64,000 nt of DNA from a virus, in the IMG/VR virus record IMGVR_UViG_3300027741_000002, positions 1-64,000 of that record; one strand, given 5' to 3'. This document shows, in pieces, positions 47,801 to 55,592 of the stretch. The first letter of the stretch is position 1, and each line of letters begins with the position of its first letter. The notes beneath the pieces are model-generated. The model was not told the origin of the DNA. It saw only the letters and a list, made by a program, of their open reading frames with translations, and made no database searches. The position numbers and the translations under genes are program-made.

Positions 47801-48151
47801 TAAAGCTAGAGCAGCGGGAGCAGCAGAAAGTAAAGCTCCTCCGAGAGCAACAACGCCTCCTGCAAGAGCAGCTACGCTGCCAAGTAATTCAGAAATAACA
47901 GTTCCAACTACTAGCCCTGCTGCTTGTAGACTGTATAAAGCTTTTCCTTGACTTTCTATCTTCTTTGCAAAATCAGAGCCTATACCAATTTTTGACATGT
48001 TTCGTGTAAACGATGTGCCAAATGCGTTTCCTGCATTTGACCCTACTCGAGAGGCGACACCTTCAAGTTTTTGCAAGTCTCTACGTACTGAAGACTCAAA
48101 ACCAGTCGTTATAGGCCTAACAATTATGTATGCCTCACCGACTACTGCCAT
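44870..48151 (-). CDS. Tape measure protein
   Basis: A 1093-residue protein, which by the usual 1.5 angstrom per residue would fit a tail of roughly 160 nm. Hydrophobic, Ala/Gly-rich segments at about 65-125 (LLGSVAALAGGVVALGG), long charged coiled coils at about 150-340 (KRVTDAEKALLRVVTSNTEA), a 100-residue hydrophobic stretch (FAPFHGIALALTAVSILFS-like, about 690-790), and four tandem 40-residue repeats (about 800-940). C-terminus: FKIPDIVGVPGRGTQ, NFALGGVV. No lytic domain seen. Excellent ribosome site (AAGGAGGTGA, 48156-48165). It follows the two tail chaperones as usual. Confidence 0.94.
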   Translation of the reverse strand: MAVVGEAYIIVRPITTGFESSVRRDLQKLEGVASRVGSNAGNAFGTSFTRNMSKIGIGSDFAKKIESQGKALYSLQAAGLVVGTVISELLGSVAALAGGVVALGGALLSAAPAALALGAGLVDIGIGAITAKLALSGVFKAVTALNKQKNMAAASDTAAKRRVTDAEKALLRVVTSNTEALTRADKEVTDAKNKFTKAQEALTTALKDGNEQLQQMGFDAEDAALAEKRAGLDLEKAREALARVQDLPPNSRARREAQLAYAEADLNLRRAKDKNSDLAKEQQRLAKTGVDGLDSVVAAREAAAQADSAVADARDARSKAEVDALQKQKDAEEALARAQSDAAKGRSGRSIDPLFDLTASQKDFANFISNLQPEIKKLKEAAAGALLPPLQTAITTLVDKAFPILKTGLKEVGTALGDVAISISNAITAPANLSKLTTVFTNAATAIGKLGGITGNLWGVFLSILQAVDPLLQRFLDYLTKTTKSLDEKLNADPEKLKAFFNEAGRVAAEVGKIIGNIAGGLGNIIKANTGPGTGGQIMLDYFKDITGAFKAFSGSTEGQATLKSYFAGAAENTKSILSNVGKFVKEILKLGDDPNIKKFWDTIGKAAEPFGSILAKTNEGAPALASLVVTITKIIDALTNTSTIKTFFGTFDVLAKVVLAILNNKVIKAILNFTAPFHGIALALTAVSILFSTFGAGLLFLVLKPLSMLMNVFKIFKVIIEGFRIAWMLLSIAFSANPIGVIVVAITALVAIFVVLYKKNEAFRELVQKVWAAIKDAVGSVIDWLVEWLPKAWNGFKEALSAVWDAIKVIWDLIVAGVKLYIDAVTTVIKFVWDVLKTGLQLVWDGIKIIWDLIVAGIKLYISTITTVIKFVWDILKTALDAVWIAIKFVWDLIVAGVKTYIGLVTTAISFVWNVLKTGLDAAWTGAKAIFETIVTFVSGLGARFARGAGNIWGWLTDGLKGAINMVINLINVLIRAMNKISFKIPDIVGVPGRGTQFGINIPQIPNFALGGVVNPSLGGTIARIGEAGRPERVEPLDPDGLSKRDKSMIKLLAGGSGGNIINVYPSPGMNESELANMVSRQIAFQMRKGGS
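45350..45730 (-). repeat. Tandem 120-bp repeats in the tape measure gene
   Basis: The unit DLIVAGVKLYI..TVIKFVW (40 residues) occurs three times and is followed by a fourth diverged copy (VWNVLKTGLDAAW). Copies differ at about one in five residues. Such tandem repeats let tail length change by recombination. Confidence 0.85.
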
Positions 48152-48155
48152 GGTG

Positions 48156-48165
48156 TCACCTCCTT
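48156..48165 (-). promoter_or_regulatory. Near-perfect ribosome binding site of the tape measure gene
   Basis: AAGGAGGTGA lies four bases before the ATG at 48151, fully complementary to the 16S rRNA 3' end. It is the strongest Shine-Dalgarno sequence seen in the window. Confidence 0.85.
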
Positions 48166-48187
48166 CCTTTTTTCTAGTTCTTAGTTC

Positions 48188-48559
48188 TTAGTGCCCAAGT
48201 GGAGAATCTAGGATGTCACCAAAAGGCTTAGGCGCATTTGCGTTTACACTAGTTGGTTGTAGATACGGCTTAGGCTTTTTCTTTGGTTCAAATGGTTTAA
48301 GCTCTGGTTCACTTACCTGAGGATCATCAAAGTCCATAGCACCTGAAGCGTAGCTGCTTCCTTCTTTCTTAGAAGCATACTTATACTCGCTGTTATACAG
48401 ATCTGAATAGATAGAAGATCTTGTCTTATCGCGAGCTTCAGCCTGCTCAGGAGTGCTGTAGTTCATGTCATCCTCAAGGAAGTAGTGAAGAACGTCTAGC
48501 ATGTCACTAAAATCCATGCTTGCAAGTTGTAGTCCGTTCACTAATGCTCGTCCATTCAC
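48188..48559 (-). CDS. Tail assembly chaperone, frameshift product C-terminal part (GT-type)
   Basis: Counted from a GTG at 48559 it is 123 residues, but no ribosome site precedes that codon and the same frame is open upstream to 48628, reading LLEWGIDLWPYVNGRAL across the end of the upstream chaperone. So the coding region probably continues by a -1 frameshift from 48586-48927. Conserved-looking core: ASMDFSDMLDVLHYFLEDDM, then a proline/lysine-rich tail (EPKKKPKPYLQPT). The fused form helps the tape measure assemble in many siphoviruses. Confidence 0.78.
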   Translation of the reverse strand: MNGRALVNGLQLASMDFSDMLDVLHYFLEDDMNYSTPEQAEARDKTRSSIYSDLYNSEYKYASKKEGSSYASGAMDFDDPQVSEPELKPFEPKKKPKPYLQPTSVNANAPKPFGDILDSPLGH

Positions 48560-48585
48560 ATAAGGCCATAGGTCAATCCCCCACT

Positions 48586-48927
48586 CTAGGAGACTGTAGG
48601 CTGCTCTTCCGGGCGTCCTGAGTACTCCTCAACAAGCCACGCTGTGATTTCTGCAAGTGTCTCAACTGTTACGATCTTTTCAGGGTGCTCGCATAGGATA
48701 TTAAAGCGCTCAAAGCTCTCTTCAACTAGTACCTTCTTAAAGAAGGTGTTAATCAACGCAGCAGATTTTGCAGGATCAGACGAGCTTGCATCTGTAATAA
48801 GGCTAAGCATAGTCTTACCTTGTACCTGTGCAACACAGTTAAAATCTTCCCCATGAAGCTTAAAAGAAAGAGGCTCTCTTGCCTCTTGCCCAGTACCTGA
48901 ACCAAAGTCCTTGAATCTATTAGTCAT
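48586..48927 (-). CDS. Tail assembly chaperone, zero-frame product (G-type)
   Basis: A 113-residue protein (MTNRFKDFGSGTGQEAREPL at the start, HGEDFNCVAQVQGKTML in the middle, AWLVEEYSGRPEEQPTVS at the end). Size, position between head-tail genes and the tape measure, and the overlapping downstream frame all fit the G/GT chaperone pair. The slip region is 48586-48628. Canonical slippery heptamers are not obvious there. Confidence 0.8.
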   Translation of the reverse strand: MTNRFKDFGSGTGQEAREPLSFKLHGEDFNCVAQVQGKTMLSLITDASSSDPAKSAALINTFFKKVLVEESFERFNILCEHPEKIVTVETLAEITAWLVEEYSGRPEEQPTVS

Positions 48928-48981
48928 GTTTTCTTCCTTCGTATTGTGTTAGTGTCTTTATCGAGACGCTTGTCTCAATGT

Positions 48982-49371
48982 TTATCTTATCAAATATAGG
49001 TTATCGGTGAGATACCTATTCGGCCGTGTTCCGGGATGTCGTACAGCGTGCGTATATATAACTCTTCCACCTGAAGAGAAACGCAACACGTTTGATCTAT
49101 TTGGAACGATAATGTGAGGCTTAGTGCCTTCGTGGTGCAGCAGCGCGTAATGTAAGCTAGAGCCTACCATCACATATTGACCGCCCATGCCACCGCGCTC
49201 GTGACGCATGTGAATAGAAGCTTTTAACTTTCCTGTTTTAACACCCGCCTGCATTTTTGCAGCAATAACAATACGAGTAGCGCGCTCGGCAAGATGTCGT
49301 CCTACCATGCCGGTAGGACTTTTTAACATCTCATCCATTGCTGCCTTATTAAAGACTACCTTTACTACCAT
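48982..49371 (-). CDS. HK97 gp10-like neck/tail-completion protein
   Basis: A 129-residue protein: KTGKLKASIHMRHE, VMVGSSLHYALLHHEGTKPH and AVRHPGTRPNRYLTD are the gp10 family pattern (TG.L..SI...VG..V.YA...EGT.PH...HPGT). It joins head and tail after packaging. It starts on the stop of the next upstream gene (TAATG). A small inverted repeat (48961-48977) lies between it and the chaperone gene. Confidence 0.82.
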   Translation of the reverse strand: MVVKVVFNKAAMDEMLKSPTGMVGRHLAERATRIVIAAKMQAGVKTGKLKASIHMRHERGGMGGQYVMVGSSLHYALLHHEGTKPHIIVPNRSNVLRFSSGGRVIYTHAVRHPGTRPNRYLTDNLYLIR

Positions 49372-49874
49372 TACGGAACCACCAACGTTGCCTGCATCTT
49401 AGTGGTTTGAAAGCCACCTTCAGCGGTTGCGGCCTCGACTGTAGCGATAACACCCATGCCAAACTCGCCAGGTTCCCACTGATCTAACTTGTTGATAAGC
49501 TCCATAAACATATATGCATCAACCGCGGAGATCTCCGAGCCTTCTTGAATCTTTTCACCTGTAGGGGCTTTTCCGTTAGAACCTACGACAGGTATCGCAC
49601 GAGAAATAGTAATACTCAACACCGCGCTACGAGGCGACGTTGCTCTTTGTGGTTGGCTAGCCTGATCACCTGGAAGTCCTAGGTACATCTGGACAAATGA
49701 AACGCAGAGTTGCTCGCAGTCAATCGCAGGATCACCCATCGTCCAAAATTGGCGACTAGGCACAGGAACGTTATATTCCTCATATGTTTGAACTACCTTA
49801 TAAAGAACGCTATCTAGAAAGTTCTTAAGGTGCAGTGCATCAGCACTTACCGAGGCTATGTTAACAATTTGCAT
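49371..49874 (-). CDS. Tail terminator-like protein
   Basis: A 167-residue protein placed between the connector and the gp10-like gene. GDPAIDCEQLCVSFVQMYLG and RAIPVVGSNGKAPTG, then FGMGVIATVEAATAEGGFQT, look like the minor tail/terminator proteins of actinophages, with a central disordered loop. No catalytic motif. GAGGAGGC is a good ribosome site eight bases upstream. Assignment rests mainly on position. Confidence 0.6.
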   Translation of the reverse strand: MQIVNIASVSADALHLKNFLDSVLYKVVQTYEEYNVPVPSRQFWTMGDPAIDCEQLCVSFVQMYLGLPGDQASQPQRATSPRSAVLSITISRAIPVVGSNGKAPTGEKIQEGSEISAVDAYMFMELINKLDQWEPGEFGMGVIATVEAATAEGGFQTTKMQATLVVP

Positions 49875-49884
49875 GTTAGCCTCC

Positions 49885-51249
49885 TCAGTTATCTAATGTG
49901 TAGGTAGGTGTAGTAGGTGTACCAAGTCTTAGGGAGAGATTGCCAGACGCAATATACACAGTTTCTTCGTTCTTTGTCGCGTAAAGATCCCACGTTCCTG
50001 GGTCAACAAATCCTGCGTAGGCATAGGCATCTGCGTAGGAAACCGACAACGTTAAGGTGTCGCGTGACTCGTTTGTAACAAGTGCCGTGCCTGTAGTTGC
50101 AACACGAGCAATATTACTCGCGACCTTGGCAAACATAAACGTAGTAGTCGTAGGGACATCTGCTATATAGTAAGAGCCGTTAAATGTTGCATCTACACCT
50201 GAGATTGTCACGTAGTCGCCTACTGAGAACCCGTGGGCAGTCGACGTAGTGATAATCGCCATGTTATCCGCGATTTGCTTAAATGATACTGACTTAGAGA
50301 TATCGTTAATGATAGTGTTAATAGACACGGCGCCAGATCCTAGGTCACGAGTTTTGCTGCCACTGTAGTTGCCTATCTTAAGTGTAGGAACCCAGGCATC
50401 ATCAAGAACTAAGAACGCGGCGTTGATGTAGTCAATGTTAACGTCTAGCGTTCCGCCGTCCTTGCCTGTGATATTCATATCAAGAACGCTTGGTGCAAGT
50501 GAAAGGGGCTTAGGAATGTGTCGACGTGCACGAGGAACATCTGGAGAAAATACACGAGCCTTCGCGCGCGCCTTGTCTGGGTTTGCAGACTTTAAAAATA
50601 GATCTACGATGTATAGACCTGTTCGCATGTCGGCGATGAAGTCCTGGTTGTCAAGAATAGTATAGGAGATACCTTGACGTGAAACAGAGGTGATACGTTG
50701 TGGAAGATCGCAGTCGTCACCGTTCCAAAGTTTAATAAACTCTGTCGCAAGAACGCGGGCTGCAGCTCTACCAGACGCAGGAGGAGGAGATCCGTATGTA
50801 TAGGTAACCTCGATGTTGCACGGTGCCCAGGCGGTGCCTGAACGTGCCTGAAGGGTTGAATGATCTACTAGATAATAGTTGGATGGATCAACTATCTTTC
50901 CTGTGCGGTCACGGACTGAGTCAATCTTAATAACAGGCCGTCCGCGTAGGCGTAGGCGGGTAGACGGGGACATGCCGTCTGTAGTTAGCTCCGCGTAGTC
51001 GTCAAATTCATCAAAAGGAATGTTGTACATGTCGCCGCCAACAAGCTCCGGCGTGTAGTTGCGTGCAGATGCACCTAGGCGATACGCGCGAGACGCGCAT
51101 ACATACTTCTCGCTGACTGTTGTAATTCCACCGTACTTGCGACCAGACATAGACCATAGAAGCTGAGACGCTACTTTTACGGCGTCGTATGCGTATTCAT
51201 GATCCGCATAGGAGTCAAGCTCTTCAACGCTAACCCAAAGGTTTGACAC
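49885..51249 (-). CDS. Head-tail connector/adaptor protein with inserted beta module
   Basis: A 454-residue protein with GTG start at 51249. The first 120 residues (SVEELDSYADHEYAYDAVKV, ASQLLWSMSGRKYGG) resemble the helical head-tail adaptors, and RLRGRPVIKIDSVRDRTGKI, VTYTYGSPPPASGRAAARVL follow the actinophage connector pattern. The usual adaptor ends near 250 residues; the rest is a Ser/Thr-rich extension with the repeated module HGFSVGDYVTISGVDATFNG and VPTTTTFMF at about 320-390. Confidence 0.72.
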   Translation of the reverse strand: MSNLWVSVEELDSYADHEYAYDAVKVASQLLWSMSGRKYGGITTVSEKYVCASRAYRLGASARNYTPELVGGDMYNIPFDEFDDYAELTTDGMSPSTRLRLRGRPVIKIDSVRDRTGKIVDPSNYYLVDHSTLQARSGTAWAPCNIEVTYTYGSPPPASGRAAARVLATEFIKLWNGDDCDLPQRITSVSRQGISYTILDNQDFIADMRTGLYIVDLFLKSANPDKARAKARVFSPDVPRARRHIPKPLSLAPSVLDMNITGKDGGTLDVNIDYINAAFLVLDDAWVPTLKIGNYSGSKTRDLGSGAVSINTIINDISKSVSFKQIADNMAIITTSTAHGFSVGDYVTISGVDATFNGSYYIADVPTTTTFMFAKVASNIARVATTGTALVTNESRDTLTLSVSYADAYAYAGFVDPGTWDLYATKNEETVYIASGNLSLRLGTPTTPTYTLDN

Positions 51250-51293
51250 TTATCTATCCCGTCTAATCGTCGTTAATGTATATTTTAATAGAG

Positions 51294-51337
51294 GAGCGGC
51301 ATGCCTGTGTTGGTGGTAACACATCGGCACGCCGCTC
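51294..51337 (-). promoter_or_regulatory. Strong hairpin after the major tail protein gene
   Basis: GAGCGGC (51294-51300) pairs with GCCGCTC (51331-51337); the next four bases TGCC/GGCA pair after one A-C mismatch, and TGTGTT/AACACA pairs inside after a two-base bulge, giving a 44-base hairpin with a GGTGGT loop. It lies in the 99-base gap after the gene. No U-run follows on the minus strand, so attenuation, processing or mRNA stabilisation is more likely than classic termination. Confidence 0.6.
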
Positions 51338-51348
51338 ACATTCTATTA

Positions 51349-52395
51349 TTAAGCGACTGGATCGTCTACTGACGCGATGATGAAGTCTGTTGCATTATCA
51401 GCGTTGTAGTACTTGTCTCCAGGTACGTTGTATGCAGTTGTTGAGCCCTGTGAAGTGAAGTCGGTCACCGCACGTGAGTTAGAAGTACACAAAGCTGTAC
51501 CGGCATCTGATACAGATGCGATAGAGCCTGTAGTAGTTGTTGTATATGTAAATGTTGTTGTTGTTGGTACTGTTGCGATTGTGTATGTACCATTGAGAGC
51601 AGAGTTAGTTAGACCTGCGATAACTACTGAGTCACCAACTTCAAGGGTATGAGCCGTTGATGTAGTGATTGTAGCAGTTGTTCCAGTACGAGCAACGTTT
51701 GAAACAGTCTTTGAGATATCATCGTGCCAGCGATAGAAGCCCTTGCGTCCTGTTGGAGCCCAGCCGGAACGTGCATATGAGTATGGGCGCTCTGTTGCAA
51801 CTGGGAACTCCCAGCGACCGTCTAGTCCCACTGAGAATGCTGTGTTGCCAAGACCGTAGCCCTGGAAGCTGTTTGCAAGCAAACCGTTTTCAATAACGCG
51901 GTCACCTGAAAGGCGAAGCTTGCAGTATGGGAATACCCAGTGGAAGTAAGGATATGTTGCTGCCTTCTTGCCGTCAATGATTGCGTTAGACCATGTCTCG
52001 ATAGCAACACCGTAGCCTGCAGGGTCATCGCCTACTGCAGGAGAAGACCAGCCGACTGACTTACGATCTGGTGAAGCATATGTGCCTAGGTTCTTGCGAA
52101 GTAGTAAACCACCTGAGATAAGCTGTGTTAGCTCTTGATCTGGTTCTGCGATTGCAAGTTCCATAGAGATACGCTTAAGTGTATCTGGAGACTTGTATGT
52201 TACAGCAACTGCGCCGTTAGCGCCCTTTTCTGTAATTTCATCGCCTTCTTCATATTCAGGCGTAAATGATAGACGCATGAAAGCTGATGTTGTGTAGCTG
52301 TCGCCAGGCTGATTCAGGAGGTTGCCAGATGCGTCAAGTCGAGTTACTCGAATTGATACACCCTGAATACTGGCGGCATATTCTTGAGTTGCCAT
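51349..52395 (-). CDS. Major tail protein (tail tube) candidate
   Basis: A 348-residue protein: TQEYAASIQGVSIRVTRLDA, SGNLLNQPGDSYTTSAFMRL, FTPEYEEGDEITEKGANGAV and DTLKRISMELAIAEPDQEL have the pattern of actinophage tail-tube proteins. A beta module HTLEVGDSVVIAGLTNSALN, VPTTTTFTYT is inserted at about 240-300, a common site of Ig-like decoration in tail tubes. GGAGAA lies upstream. A large hairpin follows the gene, which suits a very abundant protein. Confidence 0.8.
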   Translation of the reverse strand: MATQEYAASIQGVSIRVTRLDASGNLLNQPGDSYTTSAFMRLSFTPEYEEGDEITEKGANGAVAVTYKSPDTLKRISMELAIAEPDQELTQLISGGLLLRKNLGTYASPDRKSVGWSSPAVGDDPAGYGVAIETWSNAIIDGKKAATYPYFHWVFPYCKLRLSGDRVIENGLLANSFQGYGLGNTAFSVGLDGRWEFPVATERPYSYARSGWAPTGRKGFYRWHDDISKTVSNVARTGTTATITTSTAHTLEVGDSVVIAGLTNSALNGTYTIATVPTTTTFTYTTTTTGSIASVSDAGTALCTSNSRAVTDFTSQGSTTAYNVPGDKYYNADNATDFIIASVDDPVA

Positions 52396-52441
52396 TTTTT
52401 ATATTTCTCCTTATTTCGAAGCGGCTGCTAATACGTATATT

Positions 52442-53314
52442 TTACGCGGTTAAATCAACTCTGACTGCAAGATAAATTGAACTGTCGAAGTAGACCGAAG
52501 CTGCTCGGGTAGCCTTGATACGCATATTGTTGGCGTTCCCCGACACATCGTAGCCTTGTGCTAGATTGTCGTTTACTACATCTGGCTCGCCGAGGAGGAC
52601 CTTGACCGTGCCAGTTGCGTAAATCCATTTGTTTGTGTCTGACGCCGTTGCGCCTGTAACGCCTACCGGTCCATTACCTGAGTAGCCTGAACCGACCACT
52701 ACTGGTGTTCCACCGAGAGTTTGTAGGTGTTCTTTTTCCTTATTGTCAAAAAGCATGTTATTTGTTGAGTTTAGAAGTGCGGCCATATCACGTGTCATGT
52801 GAATAATTCCCTGCTCGCCTGCCGCAGAAACTACAGCTATTCTGTGCTCTAGTAGTGCTAGCGCGCGACGTGGAGATAGCGCTGTACCGCTGTTAAGAAC
52901 GGTTGCGCCTGAGCCACGTGTAAGATATGGATTAGATAATGATTGACCGGAAGATATAGCTCCGTCCCACAGCTCGGTTTCACAAGCATCCTGGCTGATA
53001 CCTTCAAGTTGACGGATAGCGCGTGCAAAACGATCTTCGCCTACGATGCCTAATGTCGAGCCTTGATCTTCTACTTCAATAAAGAAAGGTGTGTGATATG
53101 TGTATCTTGGTGACGCTGGGTCACTAAAAAGTACTTTAGAAGTGCTACTAGTCTCATCCCAATTACGGCCGTAGTTTGGTCGTGTATCCCATCGCTGGTT
53201 AAATCCTCGAACCCATTTGTCTTCAGCTACAGGAGAGTCAGGCTTAGCTACAACGAAAAGACCAAATGCCGATGGCACGATCTTCGGAGCTTCAAATGTT
53301 CCATCGAACGCCAT
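52442..53314 (-). CDS. Capsid-associated structural protein, unassigned
   Basis: A 290-residue protein (VPSAFGLFVVAKPDSPVAED, FFIEVEDQGSTLGIVGEDRF, ARAIRQLEGISQDACETELW, EQGIIHMTRDMAALLNS, RIKATRAASVYFDSSIYLAV). The last segment and overall layout resemble an HK97-like coat or encapsulin-type fold, as for minor or second coat proteins. It lies directly after the main capsid gene; it may be a pentameric vertex or decoration protein. This is inference. Confidence 0.55.
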   Translation of the reverse strand: MAFDGTFEAPKIVPSAFGLFVVAKPDSPVAEDKWVRGFNQRWDTRPNYGRNWDETSSTSKVLFSDPASPRYTYHTPFFIEVEDQGSTLGIVGEDRFARAIRQLEGISQDACETELWDGAISSGQSLSNPYLTRGSGATVLNSGTALSPRRALALLEHRIAVVSAAGEQGIIHMTRDMAALLNSTNNMLFDNKEKEHLQTLGGTPVVVGSGYSGNGPVGVTGATASDTNKWIYATGTVKVLLGEPDVVNDNLAQGYDVSGNANNMRIKATRAASVYFDSSIYLAVRVDLTA

Positions 53315-53363
53315 GCTCTAATTCCTAACTTAAAGTTTGTTTAATAGTGTCGTACTTCGTATC

Positions 53364-53389
53364 GGGAGCGCTCATTTCTGAGCGCTCCC
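53364..53389 (-). promoter_or_regulatory. Perfect hairpin after the major capsid gene
   Basis: GGGAGCGCTCA (53364-53374) pairs perfectly with TGAGCGCTCCC (53379-53389) over a four-base loop (11 pairs, 8 of them G-C). It lies between the capsid gene stop (53412) and the next start (53314). On the minus strand it is followed by GATACGAAG, with no U-run. Confidence 0.65.
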
Positions 53390-53411
53390 TCAACGACTTT
53401 ATCGAGTAATC

Positions 53412-55463
53412 TTAGTATTCGATAGTTGTTGCTGATGCGCCACCAAGTAGGTCGCGTAGAGCAGATGCTGTACCGTTTACGTTGATTGTTGATGTCACCT
53501 TAAGTGATTCAACTCCAACAAGTGCAACATTTTCGAAGGTTTCAACGAACATCTTGTAATCGTTAGTACCAACGAGTGTTGAGTCACGGATAATTCCGAG
53601 ATCCATTGTGCCACCATCTAGGAACAAGAATGTTCCTTCAGCGAACAAGTACCAGACAAATGTGTCTGGGAATTCGTTCATTGCGCCTGCTGATTGAGCA
53701 CCAAATGGTGATGCGCCAGCTGGTGTGTCAAGTGAGTAAGAAGCATTGATACCGCGTGCTGCGATATATGCATCAATCTCACCGTAGGCGTTCATTGATT
53801 CATCGCCAGGCATTGATAGTGTAAGGTCAGCTGCCATCGCGTCCTTGATCCATGCTGGGATGATTGCGCGAAGTGGCGCATCAGCCTCTAGACGGTGACG
53901 TGCACGGTATGCTGCCGCTGCGCGGCCAAGCTGTACTAGGAAGTCGCGACCCATACCTACGAGAGATGTGGATGTGACTGCTGTCGAAGCTGCACCGATG
54001 TTTGCTAGAAGGTTTCCTTCAGCTTCGCGTGCGTGCTGAATAAGACCAAGCTCGTTGTGACGAGCAATCAATTCAGGATAAGCACGTGTTAGAAGGTTAC
54101 CAAACTGTAGCTGTAGTGTTACTGCATCAGTTGAGACTGTTGTCTCAGATGCTGCTGTTACAGTCAAGCTTGTCTTAGCTGATGGTGATGGTGTCTGTGC
54201 TGAATCGTTTGCAGCGGTCCAGATTCCTACGGCGCTGCCGTAATCTGCTAGAACTGGTGGAACGATGTAGCGGATACCGCCACGATCTGCCTGGAAGCGA
54301 GGTAGAGCATCACGGACTGGGCGTACATTGCTGCCGAGACTGAAAATGTCGTACTTAACTTCGAATGGAGCCTGGTGTCCGCCAGATGCAACGAGTGCCT
54401 CTGGGCCGACTACAGATTGAATCTTGTTCCAGTTAGCTTCTGCATCCTGTGTAAGGGTGCGCTCTTCTGGGAACTTTGTGGTGACAGAAGCAACAATGTG
54501 CTGCTCTCCATCTCCACCGTTTACACGACGTAGTGTGTGGATACGCTTTGCCATTGCTTCGGCAACTCCACTCATGTCGTTAATTGTGCTGCCAGCTGTG
54601 TAGCCAGGAATGTCAGCGCCGGCAGTGATTGCCACTGTAGCAGCTGATACCTGAGCAACAGGGCGGCGATCAGCTGGAGCTTCGATTAAAGCGTCCAACT
54701 CGTTGTTTGCGGCGGCGGTCACTGGTGCCTCCTGATCTTCCTGCGCGATTGGCGCTTCGATTGTTTCTGGTTCTGTTGATGGTACCTCTTCTTCAGCTGA
54801 CGCTACAACTGCTTCTTCAGCAGGTGCTTCTGCAGCAACTTCAGGTTCGGTCGATTCTGTTTGTACTTCTTCTACTGTTGAAAGCTCAGCTTGTGGAGTT
54901 GCCTCGACTGTTGCTTCTGCAGCAGCTTCAACTTCTACAGCAGCCTCGGCTGCTGGTTCGGTCTCAGTTGCAACAACTTCTTCTGGAGCTGATAGTTCAG
55001 CTACAGGCTCGATTGTCTCTGTTGTTTCTGTTGGTTCTACTGAGGTTGAAAGCTCAGATCCTGTTTCCACAGATGTTGACGCTGCCATAGGCATTTCCTT
55101 CTTCTCTTCTTCGGGAGTTTCCTTAGCTTCTTCAGCTGGATCTCCTTCAGTCTCGGCAGGAGTCTCTGCAGGCATTTCGTCTGCTGGGACATCTTCTGCA
55201 GGAACATCTTCTTGGCCTTTAACACGCATTGCTGCTTCCGCAGCACGTGCTGCAAGCTCTTCAGCTGCAGCTGCGCGATTCTTGATTTCACCGCGAACGG
55301 TGTCAAGCATATCGGCTAGTGATGTCATGGCGTCTACTGTCTGAGGAGTAGGATCTTCTTTTTCAACCGTTTCAAACTCATTGACGATGGCTGTCTGTAG
55401 GTCGGCGAGTTGATCCTCGCCAAGCTCAGTCAGGCTGTCAAGCATTGTTTTAATTTGGTCCAC
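53412..55463 (-). CDS. Major capsid protein with fused scaffold-like N-terminal region
   Basis: A 683-residue protein with GTG start at 55463 (GGAGG upstream). Residues 1-270 are highly acidic, Glu/Ala/Pro-rich and helical (LDSLTELGEDQLADLQTAIV, KNRAAAAEELAARAAEAAMR; many EEA, EAT repeats), as in the delta/scaffolding domains of HK97-type capsids. The remaining 410 residues form the coat domain (RPVAQVSAATVAITAGADIP, GGIRYIVPPVLADYG, LQFGNLLTRAYPELIARHNE, FPDTFVWYLFAEGTFLFLDG). The prohead protease upstream probably removes the N-terminal part. The fused length is unusual but known among actinophages. Confidence 0.86.
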   Translation of the reverse strand: MDQIKTMLDSLTELGEDQLADLQTAIVNEFETVEKEDPTPQTVDAMTSLADMLDTVRGEIKNRAAAAEELAARAAEAAMRVKGQEDVPAEDVPADEMPAETPAETEGDPAEEAKETPEEEKKEMPMAASTSVETGSELSTSVEPTETTETIEPVAELSAPEEVVATETEPAAEAAVEVEAAAEATVEATPQAELSTVEEVQTESTEPEVAAEAPAEEAVVASAEEEVPSTEPETIEAPIAQEDQEAPVTAAANNELDALIEAPADRRPVAQVSAATVAITAGADIPGYTAGSTINDMSGVAEAMAKRIHTLRRVNGGDGEQHIVASVTTKFPEERTLTQDAEANWNKIQSVVGPEALVASGGHQAPFEVKYDIFSLGSNVRPVRDALPRFQADRGGIRYIVPPVLADYGSAVGIWTAANDSAQTPSPSAKTSLTVTAASETTVSTDAVTLQLQFGNLLTRAYPELIARHNELGLIQHAREAEGNLLANIGAASTAVTSTSLVGMGRDFLVQLGRAAAAYRARHRLEADAPLRAIIPAWIKDAMAADLTLSMPGDESMNAYGEIDAYIAARGINASYSLDTPAGASPFGAQSAGAMNEFPDTFVWYLFAEGTFLFLDGGTMDLGIIRDSTLVGTNDYKMFVETFENVALVGVESLKVTSTINVNGTASALRDLLGGASATTIEY

Positions 55464-55582
55464 TGTCCCTCCTCTGGGCCAGTCATGATGAACAAGATTA
55501 GTTAGTTCATCTCGCTAATCAGTCAAGGCCGAGGGACTTATACGCGGTTGCGTTAAGGCACTCCACCTAGATTGAATAATAC

Positions 55583-55588
55583 ATTATA
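55583..55588 (-). promoter_or_regulatory. Candidate promoter for the capsid gene
   Basis: TATAAT on the minus strand (plus-strand ATTATA) lies in the 129-base gap between the protease polyprotein stop and the capsid start. -35 is not recognisable. A second weaker TATAAG lies nearer the start. A dedicated capsid promoter is plausible. Confidence 0.4.
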
Positions 55589-55592
55589 TTTT

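Noticed and set aside
48961-48977. Small inverted repeat between the gp10-like and chaperone genes
   Set aside because: Only five to seven pairs and no U-run; could occur by chance, so not called a terminator.
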